The position numbers were made by a program, and so were the translations under genes. A stretch of DNA of 64,000 nucleotides from Schistosoma haematobium (lineage: Eukaryota; Platyhelminthes; Trematoda; Strigeidida; Schistosomatidae), in the NCBI RefSeq assembly GCF_000699445.3, contig NC_067196.1, positions 7,311,616-7,375,615 on the forward strand, read 5' to 3'. The notes beneath the pieces are model-generated. The model worked only from the letters and a program-made list of their open reading frames with translations, was not told the DNA's origin and searched no databases. Below are positions 35,496-47,994 of this stretch, piece after piece. Positions within the stretch are counted from its first letter, which is position 1, and each line of letters opens with the position of its first letter.

Positions 35496-35984
35496 TTCAG
35501 CCAATTCGCAGCACTATCCGAACATTAACCGATGATATTTGTTGCAAACTGCTCGCTTTTAACAGCACTGGACTGCACCGGTCACGGCTTCTTTCTTTTC
35601 GATTACAACCACTACATTTCAGTAAACTTAAATAAATAAAATTCCCTCTTGAAATTGTGTTTCTATCTTATTGACTGATTGGATAATTAATTAGCCGAAT
35701 TTCCTATAATTCGTTTTCATGAATGCCTGTTCCATACTAAACTGAATTTACGTTTGTACTCAAAGTCGCCCAACTTTTTATAAATTAATCACTGTTTTTG
35801 TTTTTTCTAGTATATAGCCAACCTATGCAGGTTAATTTCTCAATTACACTGGCAACAACCCAAAAACTCACAAAATCAACTGCATACAAACCTTATTCAA
35901 AAAAGTGAGAACACACTGCAGCACACTTGCAGCGCGGAAAAATATCTAGTGACTATTATTCAAAAGAACAGCCACCCACGCAAA

Positions 35985-36575
35985 TTCATTTTAAAAAATA
36001 TATCAACCTGACTCATCAGCAGCAGAGAAATCAAGTACAGAAACTAACAAACGGACCATCCTACCATATGTAAAAGACATATCAGAAATCAAAAGATTAT
36101 TGAAGCTGTTTGGAATAGGTGTAGCACAGAAACCAGTGAAACCACTCTGATCAATCCTATGCAAACCAAAGGACGAAATGACAAAAGAAAAACCGGACAT
36201 CGTCTACAAAATGAACTGCTTCAAGTGCGAAAAATACTATATTGGACAAAGTCGACGCCCTCTTCATCTTCGCCTGAATAAATATTAATTACAGATCAAA
36301 CGCCATGACATATCTTCGCTTATATCAATGCATGTGGACAACTGCGAAGAAAAATCCGACTTGAAAAATGTCGAGATCTTGGATAGAGGGAATACTAAAA
36401 GCACCAGATAACTTTTAGAAGCTTGGCATTCAGGTCAATCACCAGTCAACAGACACATTAAAATCAACCTAATCTATCAACAGATCACAAAAATAACAAA
36501 TAAATATAGGATCAGGAATCAGATCAAAGGAAGATACAACCAAAACGTTAATTCACGACGACTAATCAAGTAATT
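35985..36575 (+). pseudogene. PLE-2 GIY-YIG endonuclease fragment
   Basis: The plus strand encodes the end of a second Penelope-like family: ILPYVKDISEIKRLLKLFG, IGVAQKPVKPL, CKPKDEMTKEKPD, then VYKMNCFKCEKYYIGQSRR (36198-36260, GIY-YIG core) and KRHDISSLISMHV, LEAWHSGQSPVNRH. In-frame stops interrupt it at three places. The antisense frame at 36003-36200 is a shadow. Bases 36580-37000 may be its 3' tail: CTTCAGAAGCAGAAGGCACGA near 36955 resembles PLE tails. Confidence 0.8.
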
Positions 36576-37131
36576 GACAGGCTCATGACTAAGATAGACG
36601 ACCTCCAAACGGGTAGGTTGGACATTCTAAACCCACTTCACCTAATTTGGTTTAAGGATACAAGCATTACCGACAGCACTTTAACAAAGTGTAATTTCAA
36701 GTTCAGTGTGTGGGAATCGTTACTTGGGAAACGAATTTCACTGATGATCAACTTAATGTAAACAAACAGACTCGTAATTCTTACATGCAATAAGCTATGA
36801 TTACTTGTTATAATCAGTTGATAAAGAAAAGCCTTTTATTGAAAATAAATTTATAAGTAATGATTTTGACTAGTAGAGTTAAAATTGATGTTATCAAATA
36901 AAGTTAGTGTCTAACCGAATGATGATTCATTATTTATTGGTCAGAGACTCCCTTCAGAAGCAGAAGGCACGACTGGAATCTAACAGTTGAAACAGTGCAA
37001 TATGTATATTTAACTAGGTAGTTTACACTTATTATACTGTACAAATTGGTCAGAGCTTAGTAAATAAAGCACTCACTAACTTAACAATCAAAATTCATCA
37101 TGGTAAAAAGCATATAATAAATCAAACTTAC

Positions 37132-37645
37132 GAAAACATTCATGCCGACTAACCAAACGGAATACATTCAGTAAGGAAACTGACTGACAATCACAGGTAC
37201 GAAAACGTTGTTTTTCAGGAACAAGAATTTTATGTTGACCTTGTATTGTCTGTCGTACATATGCTCGGCTAGGTTTTTTGGTATTATTTTTTGGTAGTAG
37301 AACACAGTTTGTAATCTGTGTGTCATCAACGACATGGAATTCTTCACGGTTCGACCAATATGAAGGATTCTTGTTTACAAAGCCTTTGAAGCACTTAGTT
37401 GGAGAGCACGGACTCCATGAAGACCATGGGCACCATTTACGTCGGACAAGCCTATTTCCATTATCATCAAAATCGTCCATTTCAGAATTTAATGAAGAGT
37501 TGATCATGAAAAATAATAGGATCAAATTTGTTAAACTGAGTTGAGCAAGTATTGGGATGTCAAATAAAAGTGAGGATACACCATGATTAAAAAAGATGTA
37601 TTGGACAGAAGAATGCTCAAGACGCATAGAAATTTCATCGGAATT
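37132..37645 (-). CDS. 5' coding exon: thrombospondin type 1-like, Cys-rich ectodomain
   Basis: Exon bounded by a strong acceptor (TTTTCTTTTTTTAG, AG at 37647-37646) and a GTAAGT donor at 37131. From ATG at 37627 it codes 165 residues plus one base. Residues ~25-50 are hydrophobic (LSLTNLILLFFMI), a possible signal sequence, followed by an acidic stretch and RRKWCPWSSWSPCSPTKC, the W..WS.WS.C signature of TSP1 repeats, then EKQRFRTCDC and SRHECF. TSP1 repeats bind matrix or act in adhesion and guidance. A more typical signal peptide (MKFLCVLSILLS) starts out of frame at 37638 and could be joined by a 44-base intron. The link to the exon at 25221 rests on phase, order and complementary domains; it could be a separate gene. 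Confidence 0.55.
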
Positions 37646-37739
37646 CTAAAAAAGAAAATGACCAACTTCAGCACAATGGTTGCTAAACAGAAATAGCAGC
37701 GTTTATGAAAGTAACAAATAACTGGAGTAACAGTCAACT

Positions 37740-38849
37740 CAATAAATTACTTACAACCTTAAAATATAAGCTCATTTCATTAAAATCTAATTGTGTACTA
37801 ACTGAGCTTCGAAACAGAGAACGTATTAAGTTATTTAGAAATGAACAAAAGTACACTATGTGACGGCCCAGGAAGTGGTATACAGCATGTAAAACTAACA
37901 AAAATAGAATGTGGACCACTGGCTTAAGATTAAAAGCATTCAGCTTCTAACCATTTGATAGCAGGTTTGAATCCAACTACGCCCTCTTTGACTTAATCAA
38001 CTGAGTAATATAAATAACTCTCAACTGAAATATGAAGGGTTAAGGCTGTATATGAAAATATGGTTGACAAATGAGTTATACTAACAATGATTTTAACGGG
38101 AATAAATATTTGGAAGAAATTCATTTCCATGTAGAAACTTGCCCACCTCAAGGTATCTAGTAAGGTAGGGAAGTAATTGTCTAGAGTCTATTTCATACGT
38201 GATAAACAAGTGAATAATGAAGCTCACACTGGGTACGAACAATTAGTCAAATGGCATCTGCTTATGATGTTATCCACGTTTTCACATTGAGGCAAACAAC
38301 GTTCTCATCCGCCCCTAACATACTGAAACTGAAGTAGGACTCACTGACCCCAGCGGACATATTACTGTTGAAATACCCAACGTTAAAGTGACTGGTAAAT
38401 GGTGCTAACTCTCATCAACATAAATATTTACCTATTGCAACGCTCTTTTACTCAGTTTAATAGTTTATGAGCAACCAGATGACTTTTGAGAATGAAATTA
38501 TCACCAAATGAGGAAAAATTAGTGATTAATTGTTTTTGGTGTAAGTACTGAAGACAAATAGTCTGTCTATTTCGGGATTTAAATCCCATGAAAGCATTTT
38601 TGGACAATACATACACTGTTCTGGCGATTTTGGAGTTTCACACTCTTAGTACCTTTGTTTTATACTGATAATCAGGACCAGATTTCGTAACGAAACCACG
38701 GTATTAGCAATTATTTGGTAAGTGTAAAGATTTTAACTTCATATTGTGTGATATTGCTAGACCATCTGAAACTTATGAAACACCAAGTATCGAGTAATCA
38801 GTCAGATTACAATCAAGGTATAGGTAATTAGTAAATGACTATAACGCAG

Positions 38850-38850
<1 letters not shown>
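37740..38850. other. Unassigned; possible upstream region of the TSP1-like gene
   Basis: Lies 5' of the exon at 37132-37645 on its strand. No clear promoter or exon is seen. The frame at 37734-37919 is chance-like. Confidence 0.35.

Positions 38851-38852
<2 letters not shown>

Positions 38853-38890
<38 letters not shown>
38853..38890. repeat. TA dinucleotide microsatellite
   Basis: About 19 uninterrupted AT units, the longest simple repeat in the window. Confidence 0.95.
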
Positions 38891-38894
<4 letters not shown>

Positions 38895-38994
38895 GATCCT
38901 TTTGTGACTATTATAAACCATAAAATGGCATACGATTTCAAATTAACTCATTCACCAAATACCTGGATATGGGCCAAACTCCAAATATGAGGAC

Positions 38995-39095
38995 TGTAGA
39001 AGCCACTCGGTTGCCCGAACCGACGCAACTAGAACGGGGTTATATCGTGAGGCTTAGTGGGCGGAAGTCGAACGCCTTAGCCATTATTCAGTAAT
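38995..39095 (-). repeat. Possible tRNA-like SINE relic of another family
   Basis: On the minus strand AATGGCTAAGGCGTTCGAC resembles an A box plus anticodon-arm region and GTCGGTTCGGGCAACC a B box. It is less AT-rich than its surroundings. No full cloverleaf. Confidence 0.3.
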
Positions 39096-39099
39096 ATGG

Positions 39100-42000
39100 C
39101 GCGATATTCTGGTCAAGGAACAGTGATAATTTTGTTCGGCGAGCCTGGTTGAGAAGATATGGTAATACTTAGACACGGAAAGCAATAATAAGCTTAAGTG
39201 AAACCTCTGACTATAATTTACACCTTTGAAGATTTTGACGTCGATGTTAGAAAGTGAAATACAACCTCAACAATGACAAAATACATGGCACGAAGTTAAA
39301 TGGAACGCTGCTTTTTCACAGGCCAGTAAAGTGTGTAATACTCCGGACCTTATTCTTTTAACTGACATGGAGGAAATAATAGAAGTAATGTTTTCCAATT
39401 ACTGTAGATGTTGAAGGTCAGAGGACTACATATTTAGTTATAAGCACTATGCATTTTGTTTCAATACATTTGGAAAATGCTTATTATCTCGTTCTCAGTA
39501 CAACAATAAGTATTTGAATTGTAGTGGTATTTCAAAAAGACTTTCGTGGCAGTTTGATTTTGATTATGTAGTATTTGTCATTAGTCGAAACTCTCCGGGG
39601 ATTCACACTCTGAGATCTGAATTAGCAACAGCCACATAACACAAATATACAACATGAAACCATTCATTTAATCTTTTTAAGTGAGATATACATGGGCCTA
39701 CTACTGATTTCTAAGTTTATCAAGTCATCAACCCTAACACTGCTCCCCCCAAGACTGATGAATTGGATTACCGAGGCGTGAAAAAGGAAATACTGACAAC
39801 ACATTCACTTTAAATACCAAACACCACGAATGTTTTTTTGTTCCCAAGACTTGAACTTGTCTGAACAGAAACATGTATGTGCAAGATATCTTGCACTTGA
39901 AATCAAAAGCAACATTCTAAACACGATGCTGAAATGTAAAACCATTGTTTTCCAAGAACTCAATAAACATAGGTTTATTAGAACATGTGAAACGTGAAGT
40001 TTGGTAAGATTGGTAGGTTTTCAGTAAACAACCTTATGTTCAGACGTGGGTGATGAACAGAGAAAACATTATAGTAAACCATCACGAGCCGAAAATAATT
40101 AAAAGGCATATAGTAACACTTGCGTTTAAAACTTAAGTTAGGGTACAATCGAATTACATTACTACAACAAACAAACGAAAATGCAGACGTTCAAAACGTC
40201 CGCTAGACGAACAATTTAAGTTACCCTCTTAAGGCTTCGCTAATTTAACATCTTTGTCATAAGCTAATATAAACTAATTATTTTTCATTCATGTATCTCG
40301 ATGTGGAAGACAGCTTCTGACCTTGGATGATGCATCATTCAGCTGGCTGCAGAAATTAAAGTAATCATTTGGATTTGATCATAATGTTTCATATGACCCA
40401 TAAATACCTTCTTATCAATAGGTCACCAATATTTTTCAGTGGCACATTACAACTAAAACAAGTTCAACCTAAGGAGTAGCACCATATAAAACAAATGACA
40501 CTTTCCATAGTTGATATTCGCAAACTGTCAAGTTTAACATTTGAACCAATGGTGATGGTGTAATAAGAGTGACCAGTCGAGTATGCAAGACACTGAAGTC
40601 ATCTATGTTTGAGGATCCAACACTCGTTCTGACTGAACATAATCTTTCAATTTTTTCTCGTGTCTGTGTGACGTCGAATCTGAGAACGTAGTATATGTGT
40701 GCGTTTCGCGTACAAAAGTACTGCATCATCAATAACTCGAATTATCGTCCTCCTGTTCACACAATAAGCTGGTCTGAAAAATTCTTTAAAACTGGTCGGT
40801 TATCAGCAATACTAATGACTAATAGGACATGAAAACTTTTGAAGTGGATAACAACCCGGTTCCTAAGTGGCTTTAGGAAATATTAACTCCTTACTTACAT
40901 AAATCTGTTCACAGTATGCTAATCAAATTTCTAGCCTATAAGAATCTGGTTATTCAAACTCTATAAATTCAACTCAATTCCAGGACTTTGTCTTCGGTAT
41001 TTTTATTATTTTTATTCTATGTTTTGATTGTCCCTGCTCATGGGACACTTTCTGTATCTGCTGTTACGAACCACATTGTAAAAGGTTGTTGTTACGGACA
41101 CAAGATAATGTATGTGATCAAGTTAGGTTAATAATCTAGCTTCTGGAAAATTCATAATGACATTATTTTGTAAACAACGTCCCATTTAAATGCATTTTTG
41201 CGTCAAAAATGTCTACATTATGTCTAATCTACTCCAGATTACCAATAAGTTCAGAGAGATCAAACATTTATTTTGAACCGAGATTCGTTTTCGTATCTAA
41301 CAAATGAGAATTTCTTAAGTTCGGCTGACTTTATCTGTGTATTTTTCTAAAGCGAATTTTTTTATTTCTAACTTTTGCGTTAAATAGCTGACAGCCTGGG
41401 CGAGCTTTTGAAAATCGTACTTTACCAACATGGTGTTGAGCGACCGACTCGCAGCATTTACCCAGATATTCTCGTTTCATTTTCCTACATTCCATTCTCT
41501 AATTAGCTCTGATTCCCATGTAGAGAGCACATTTAACAATTCATGTGGGATGATTTGTGTAAAGAAAGGTAATGCTACCGAGATTGAGTTAGTCAGGTTT
41601 AGGACTACCTTGAAATGTTGATTCAGCGTTTACCGTTACTGACTGTAAAATTGACAAGGCAAAAAACTGAATTAGATGACCATTTTCCATTTAGCCGAGT
41701 AAACCGAACTGAATCGTTTCCATTCAATAATCTGATCGAACCAACATTCCCGTCGAAGACGGTTCTAGGAGGAAGCTTAAGTTGGGTGGTTAATAGCTAG
41801 CCAAAAACATATTTTTAATGTCGAAAAATTAATGCGCCAGTATTTATTTACTTTTTATTTTGTGTCACTGATATATTTTTTATTATCTTACATTGAATGT
41901 TGAAAGGACTGCGTGTTTAAAATTTAGATCCTTACGCTTCAACCGTTCCATTCCACAAAGTCAATAAAAATCTACTTTACCTGTTAGTCTGGCTTTTTCT

Positions 42001-43520
42001 ACACATAAAATGAAGGGTGACTATCAGCATTAAAGTGGTGGCCGTTCTACCTCTTTCAAAAGTGACCTAGATGTTCACTTTAGCTCCGAACGCACTGAGA
42101 AAAGTTACTGCAAGTTTTAAGTATTGAGCACCTGTGTAATCAACTAATTTTTGATTGTTCGAAATCACGAGGGACTTAAACACTAGCCCTCTCTTACATG
42201 CAAGAGGAAGACCATAAGAAAATGCTGAATGTTTATTCCAACCCACCAGACTTTAAGGCTTAGTCTACTTTAACGAGGTATTTGTGGGGACTTAAGGGAC
42301 TCCATAATCAGCTGACGCAGCTCGAGCTAATAATTTTTTGTGGAATCTTATGTTGGCTAGCCTGTCCACCGCCATCTTGATGACGAGAGGTATCTGTCCT
42401 TACTGACATAACATGACCTGTTCGTTGCAGCATAGTCACTTCCCGCTACTCGATAGTCGGATATATAACCTTCGCACCAAAATAAAGTTAGGGAACTTTT
42501 TGTAACTTCCATCTTTGTATTTACGTGATAGGACGTATGACAGGTGAATTACAGCGCATCTACCCTTGCATACTTAAGTGCGATTTCCTTCGTTTTTCTG
42601 CCTAAATAATCAGTCTGTAATAGTATGTAATAGGCATGACGTTTCATGCTCAAACTTTTAACTTCATCGTTTTTAACATCCGGAAAGTTTAATGAGCCAC
42701 AATGTCTTGTCAATGAAAGACACATACAGGTAGCTTTTAGGTGACTGATGTTGAATCTGTAGTGAAAATTTTATTCCTACACATATATTTGATCAAACAA
42801 ATGAACTGTGAAATGTACGACGATACTAATTCTTTTATCTCTATCGAAACTGGAAAAAGGATTGCTACTTTTTTGTCTATTTACGAGTGAATTTTAGAAA
42901 TTCCAATAAATGTGCATACTATTTATTTGTGTCCAGGATATTCGCTTCATTCCCTTTGAATTTCGATTCTTGTTTAGCTGATTCAACTTGTCTGTTCGTT
43001 GTACTTGTACAAAAGGCGAGTCTTGAAAGTATCATGTGTTCGGCTTCCCACTGTAGTGACATTAGTTATTATTGGTATATGGCGATCAGATCCGGGAAAT
43101 ATTGACGGATAAGGGAAATCTATTTTCAGCTGTTTGACATCAGATATTATTAATACTCACTCAACAGATACTTCAAAGACACCATGTTGAGCTTTTTGTG
43201 TTTCAGGTCTCGGGTACAGTCCACTGAGCTAGATAACGGTGCGCCTGAAAAGTCGATTGTGTGTGCTGAGTCGCTTTATGAATGCCTCAGGATTTACATG
43301 TCTTTGATGAGTGACTAACCTTTAAATAATTGTGCTCGATGTGTAATAATTCTGGGCTCAACTAATGGTGTTTTGTTACGGTTACCCCTTATGGGTATCG
43401 TGTAGTATAGTTATTCTCTTCAATCTGCCCCACTAGTCGTAGCAAATTTGACAGTTGTCCGAACTTTTTAAAATAAAATGATAGCATTATAGGTATCACT
43501 ACCAAGCTTTGATTTAATAA
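39100..43520. other. Long stretch with no recognised element
   Basis: Short frames at 40469-40732 (-), 41430-41800 (+) and 42887-43105 (+) carry no family motif. The frame at 41430 contains a GTAATG donor-like site and could be an exon, but nothing else supports this. None of the repeats found elsewhere in the window appears here. Confidence 0.4.
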
Positions 43521-43527
43521 TTTCGAA

Positions 43528-43735
43528 TAAACTGAGCATTGGGTAGACTGTTATAGATAAATAGTATATTTGTAATATCCCAATGAGTAGAAAAATGAGA
43601 TTTTCTGACGTTTCGTGGCTTAGTGTAGGTCACTTCTTCAGAGACCAAATAACTAAATTAAAATTAATCCAAGTACTATTTAAACTTGGAATAATTTTAA
43701 TTTGGTTATTTATTACAAATATATTATTTATTTAT
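43528..43735 (-). repeat. PLE-tail-like repeat, copy 2
   Basis: Homologue of 452-612. On the minus strand the order is an AT-rich imperfect hairpin, then CTCTGAAGAAGTGAC, CACGAAACGTCAGAAAA and CTACTCATTGGGATAT. The CTGAAGA, GAAA and GTC boxes are spaced like a degenerate hammerhead, as known in PLE terminal regions. Confidence 0.45.
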
Positions 43736-44559
43736 TTATAATGATAGCACTTTTTGAGGTGTTATAAAGTTGTTAGTATCAGCAGCCATCATGTCACACA
43801 ACAGCTGACTTGCTGGTTTTAAAGTCAGGGTTGGAGGGAGAAGACGCAATATAAGCTCTCAAACTAAATTATTAAGTAAGTATGTCACCGAATTGAACAC
43901 TTAAAAATCTAATAAGAAAACATGTGTTTGGTAGCGGCGGTTCGCAGCTTATTCCTAGCATTTGTATTATTAATAACCAAGGAACAGTTCCCCGGACAGC
44001 CTTAATTTAGTGGTCACTGATTATGGTCGTTTTCTTGAATAGCCTGAAGGGATGCAATCGCCGAATCCTGGAAACTTGGTGATTGCACTATATTATGGTA
44101 TGACATTTTGCAACCGTGTTGAATTATTGTATTGACACAATTGTCCTTCCTACAATTGCTGTTCGTTTTGTTTCCATTTTAGGCCAGGCAACTTTCAGCC
44201 TTTGGTGGACGTAGTCTGTAATCGGTCGGTCATGGGCAGGCGTAGTTGTTGCTCTCGATAATGGTTGAGTAGAAATGATCAAAGACAAAAAAGGGTAGTG
44301 AGAGTTATTAATCATCGCGTTGAAACTCGTGGGTGAGTGTGGTTAGCCTCAGGAGTGAAAAAGTGCTTTCGCTCGTCACAACAAACAATTCAGCTCAACT
44401 CCAGATGAAAGGAAGGCACACATGTAGTGTGACAATGATGAGTCTTCCTTTGAAAGTAATAACTTAGGGAACTGTGGTCATGCCGGCTGAGTTAACGTTT
44501 CATAGCTAGTCAACCCCTGCAACGGCGGCCACAAGAATGTTAAAATTTTATTAGAAAGG

Positions 44560-45560
44560 CTAGAACCACTTCAGGAACGACAACTGCTCGCAACCTACGC
44601 TTGTCCGATATACTTAAGGTGGAAGGAGTTCAACGAGACTTCACTCGCAAAATACTTAAGAAAGACTCACTCATTAAATACAGTTCCCGATGCCACATCT
44701 TGGGACTAGAACCCCTTTGGAATAGAAGGCTTAGGTCCGATTCGGTACTGTATTTCAAACCCCTCAAAGACTTTGCTTATTCCACATGTAATATAGTTGT
44801 TGCCCAAGACACACATTAATACAACCTTCGAGACAAAGTATCCGTTACGGGAGAACTGTAGATATTTTGCTGATTAAAACCTTTTTATTGTATATTAATA
44901 ATTTTACTGTGTTTGGATGTATTTGTTTTACTTAACTTTTGAACTTTTTTGTTTATATCATTGTTTTTGGACACTTTGGTTTCTCTTTGTCATTGGTTTA
45001 GTATTTGGGAGTTTTTGCTCCGGGAACCTAAAAAATTGAAGAACGACATTCGGGTCGACTATTTGTAAATTGCAAATAAACTTTGGTACCTAAGTTGGAA
45101 TTTGGTTCTATCGTCAATTTGGGTTCGTAAATTGCAAATAAATTGATATACCGTACTTCAATAAAGGGAACGAGCGAAAACGTGAACGTAACAGTATTCA
45201 CTGTTGAAGTTGAGAAATACATATCAAAAACCCGCGAAAACTTCTTCCTCATTAAGTTTGCATTATTTCTTCTGAAATACTCATGGCAGATGAATTATGT
45301 ACGTTTTTATGACTTACTGATCAAGCCCTCACTTGCACAGATCCAGCACAAACGAACACATCTGCGTCGCATTCAGACATTATAGGCTCTCTACATGTAC
45401 AGACCCAATTGCCTTATTTTCTAAGAGACGCTTACTACTACCCTAAAAAGTCAAAAGAACCGCATAATCGCCTGCTTACTATCAGTGGTCTTGCACTTTG
45501 GAACCTGTTACCTATCAACCAGTTAGGATAGAACAAAATAAGATCAACACCAAGTTAATG
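44560..45560 (+). pseudogene. CR1-like LINE fragment (RT C-terminus and 3' region)
   Basis: 44601-44819 encodes KVEGVQRDFTRKILKKDSL, then RCHILGLEPLWNRRLRSDSV and LYFKPL, a pattern typical of the C-terminus of CR1/Jockey-type reverse transcriptases (VQRRFT..., LGL..L..RR). Around 45440-45530 another frame reads RLLTISGLALWNLLP, the usual closing block. The space between is decayed. The 45560-45900 sequence may be its 3' UTR. Confidence 0.7.
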
Positions 45561-45569
45561 TGAGTTCCT

Positions 45570-47330
45570 TCCTGTTTATTCTTTATCAGCTTTTTACTCT
45601 CGAGTACACTATATTGACTTGCCATTATTATTATTTCACCACTAGTTACCTTATCTATAACCCATATATTCCTATACTTTTCCGCCTACTTTGGTAAACA
45701 AGTATCCCACAGTATGCCCTTCTTATAGCCTATACTCTGATTGACAACATATACTTTATACTATAGTCAATTAAAGCGCTTTATCGGTGACTTACCCACA
45801 GTCCATAATTTGTAACTGCCTGATACGCTCGTAAGATGGTACTTATAGAAATAGTGTTTTTCAACAGGATGTGGAACATTGTGTGTGGGGTATGATATAT
45901 ATCCAAAAAATAGGTTCAAATGAACCCAACATCACAAAAGGAGGAAGGTTGGAGTTACTGTCCAGCAAGCATTGATGGTGAAAGCGATGACTTCAATCCA
46001 CCCATGTTTGTGGGGCAGAACATTTTGTTTGTATTAGGTTCTTTATTTTTCAGAACAAGTCAATCAATCTGTGATATTGAGGTTTTTCTCCTACGCTCAC
46101 CATACAGACTCATGTTTCCAATTTTATGCTGGATTAGCTATTCTACTAAGACAACCTATAACATGCTAACTAAGACTTTTATATTAAGACTGTGTGGCAG
46201 GCATCGGATGAAAAATATCAGACAATAAAAGACACGTTTATTAGTTTTCTTAACACTTCGCTCTCTATATGCACTTTCTGTTCTAATAAACAGCCTTCCT
46301 TATTCCAACATTGATAATTCTTCCTTCATTTGAACTTACTCCACCTTGATACATATCACAACTCATTGTTCTTTATTACTTCATTCTCTCATCTGGAGCC
46401 TCTGATCACACTTCACTTTAGCTACAAGAGCTAGTGTGAATTTAATCTAATAACTTCTCATACCTCTCTCTGTTCCAATACAAAATGTTAATTATCCAAG
46501 TGCCTCGCCGCTCTTCGGTTTCTCTTTTTACATTCAGAATCATGCTCCGAGGGAACAGTTATGGAACTTCCGACGTCTGTAACGAACTAGACGTACGAGT
46601 TGTCCCAAGGTCATAGTTCACACGAAGTGCTCTACAAGTCTACTTTATAACAACTATAAGATGTTACATAGCATAAATACTTAGCATGGCCAAAATCCTA
46701 ACGCAATTATGCCGAGATTGGATCTCGTGTGTAACGTGGACGCGATGCCACTTTAGAGAGTAATTTGAAGATTACTCAGTATATCTAAATGAACAAACTA
46801 ATATCCACTCTTATGGACTATATTCTTTAACATGCATGCATAGATCATGCCTGGAAATATGGCATGTTCCTGCCATTGCAGAAATATATTATTATCATTA
46901 CTTTCTACCAACTCAGTTTCCCGCATAGCCGTTTCCCTCTGATCGGTTGTCACATTTTGTATTTCACTAAAATGATACATGCCTGAAGGTCATATTGCGC
47001 TACCGTAACAACAACTTTCGTGCCAATTTAGTTTGATTTGACCGTCCTATCACATATGAAGTTATCTCCAGTTCCGTCTTCCTCCTGGGTTAGCCCTCGA
47101 GGTGCGATGTATTGAGCATAATTGATTGTTGTCAGTTTCGAAGAAAACCGGTCGTACTGGAGTAACTCATTTGTTGTCATTCCTAGATTCGTAACGAAGT
47201 TAGCCATACTGAACCCCGATAACAAAACACAACAACTGGCGACGGGTATGGCTGTTAGATGTGTTAATGTTAAGGGTGAACGTCTAATGGAACAACAGTT
47301 CAAACTGATTGAGTTGTGATCTAGTACCTA
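45570..47330. other. Unassigned sequence
   Basis: Frames at 45920-46228 (+), 46798-46980 (-) and 47028-47319 (both strands) have no supported function. The last may include the start of the gag relic that follows (MEQQFK near 47289). Confidence 0.35.
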
Positions 47331-47340
47331 AATTACTAAG

Positions 47341-47990
47341 AACTCAACACCAAAAACCTCCATATCTGAATTCAAGCTCGATAATGGCATCAATCAGATT
47401 GCTGAGTGCAGTTATGAACCACAGTCAAACGTAATATTTGACACCTGGTTTCGCCATCACGAGACATGTTTGATGTTGATTCCGGAGACCAAGAAGACTT
47501 TTGGAAAGCACGTATTTTTTTTACGAAAATTCGGCGCCACAGAATTCGACAGATGTCGCAACATCACTCTAAAATACACGTGAAAATACCTCTACAGACA
47601 CTACAACTTCTCTTAGTCAAATGTTTGGTGATCAGTCTTCGATTTTTGATCCTCGATATTGATGCATGAGGCTAGTAATTGACGAAGAAGACGATTTTCT
47701 CACACATGTCGAAATGATAAACCGCGAGAGTGAGCTGTTTAAGTTAGAAACTCCTCCTCGTTACCGATTGAAATCATTAAAAGCTACTCATAGTTTACAG
47801 TCTGAAAAATTTGTTGATATTCGTGCATGTTTGTTATATAGTTTTAATCAGGACCCAATGTTGACACCCAAAAAGTTGCTCGAGAACTTCAACGATTAAC
47901 AAAACTCAGACAGTTCAAAGTGAAATCCGTTCTGGTTTCAAAAACACCAGACATAACTGTTCAGTCTGTGTCTTTTACGATGACTAGACC
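47341..47990 (+). pseudogene. Gypsy-type LTR retrotransposon gag relic
   Basis: Two frames combine into a gag matrix/capsid pattern. The first, open from about 47341 to 47550, reads SISEFKLDNGINQIAECSY, NVIFDTWFRHHETC and FFLRKFGATEFDRCRN. The second (47666-47896) reads DDFLTHVEMINRESELFKLE, then FVDIRACLLYSF, DPMLTPKKLLENF. The block order (F.TWF.R.E, LRKLG..E..R, V.RE.E.FKL, DIR..LL....DP..T...L) is that of gag in schistosome Gypsy-like elements. No zinc knuckle, protease or pol is attached. Confidence 0.6.
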
Positions 47991-47994
47991 AGTG

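Larger units (their letters stand above)
25222..37131 (-). other. Predicted 11.9-kb intron (or several introns) of the same gene
   Basis: Bounded by a GTAAGT donor at 37131 and the acceptor at 25223-25222. The phases agree (one base left, two bases taken), so direct joining is possible, but unseen exons may lie between. Repeats inside are listed separately. Stretches 27060-28990, 29650-30560, 35500-35985 and 36580-37130 show no clear element. Confidence 0.4.

Noticed and set aside
38853..38890. TA run as a regulatory or origin element
   Set aside because: A plain microsatellite, one of several TA runs in the window.
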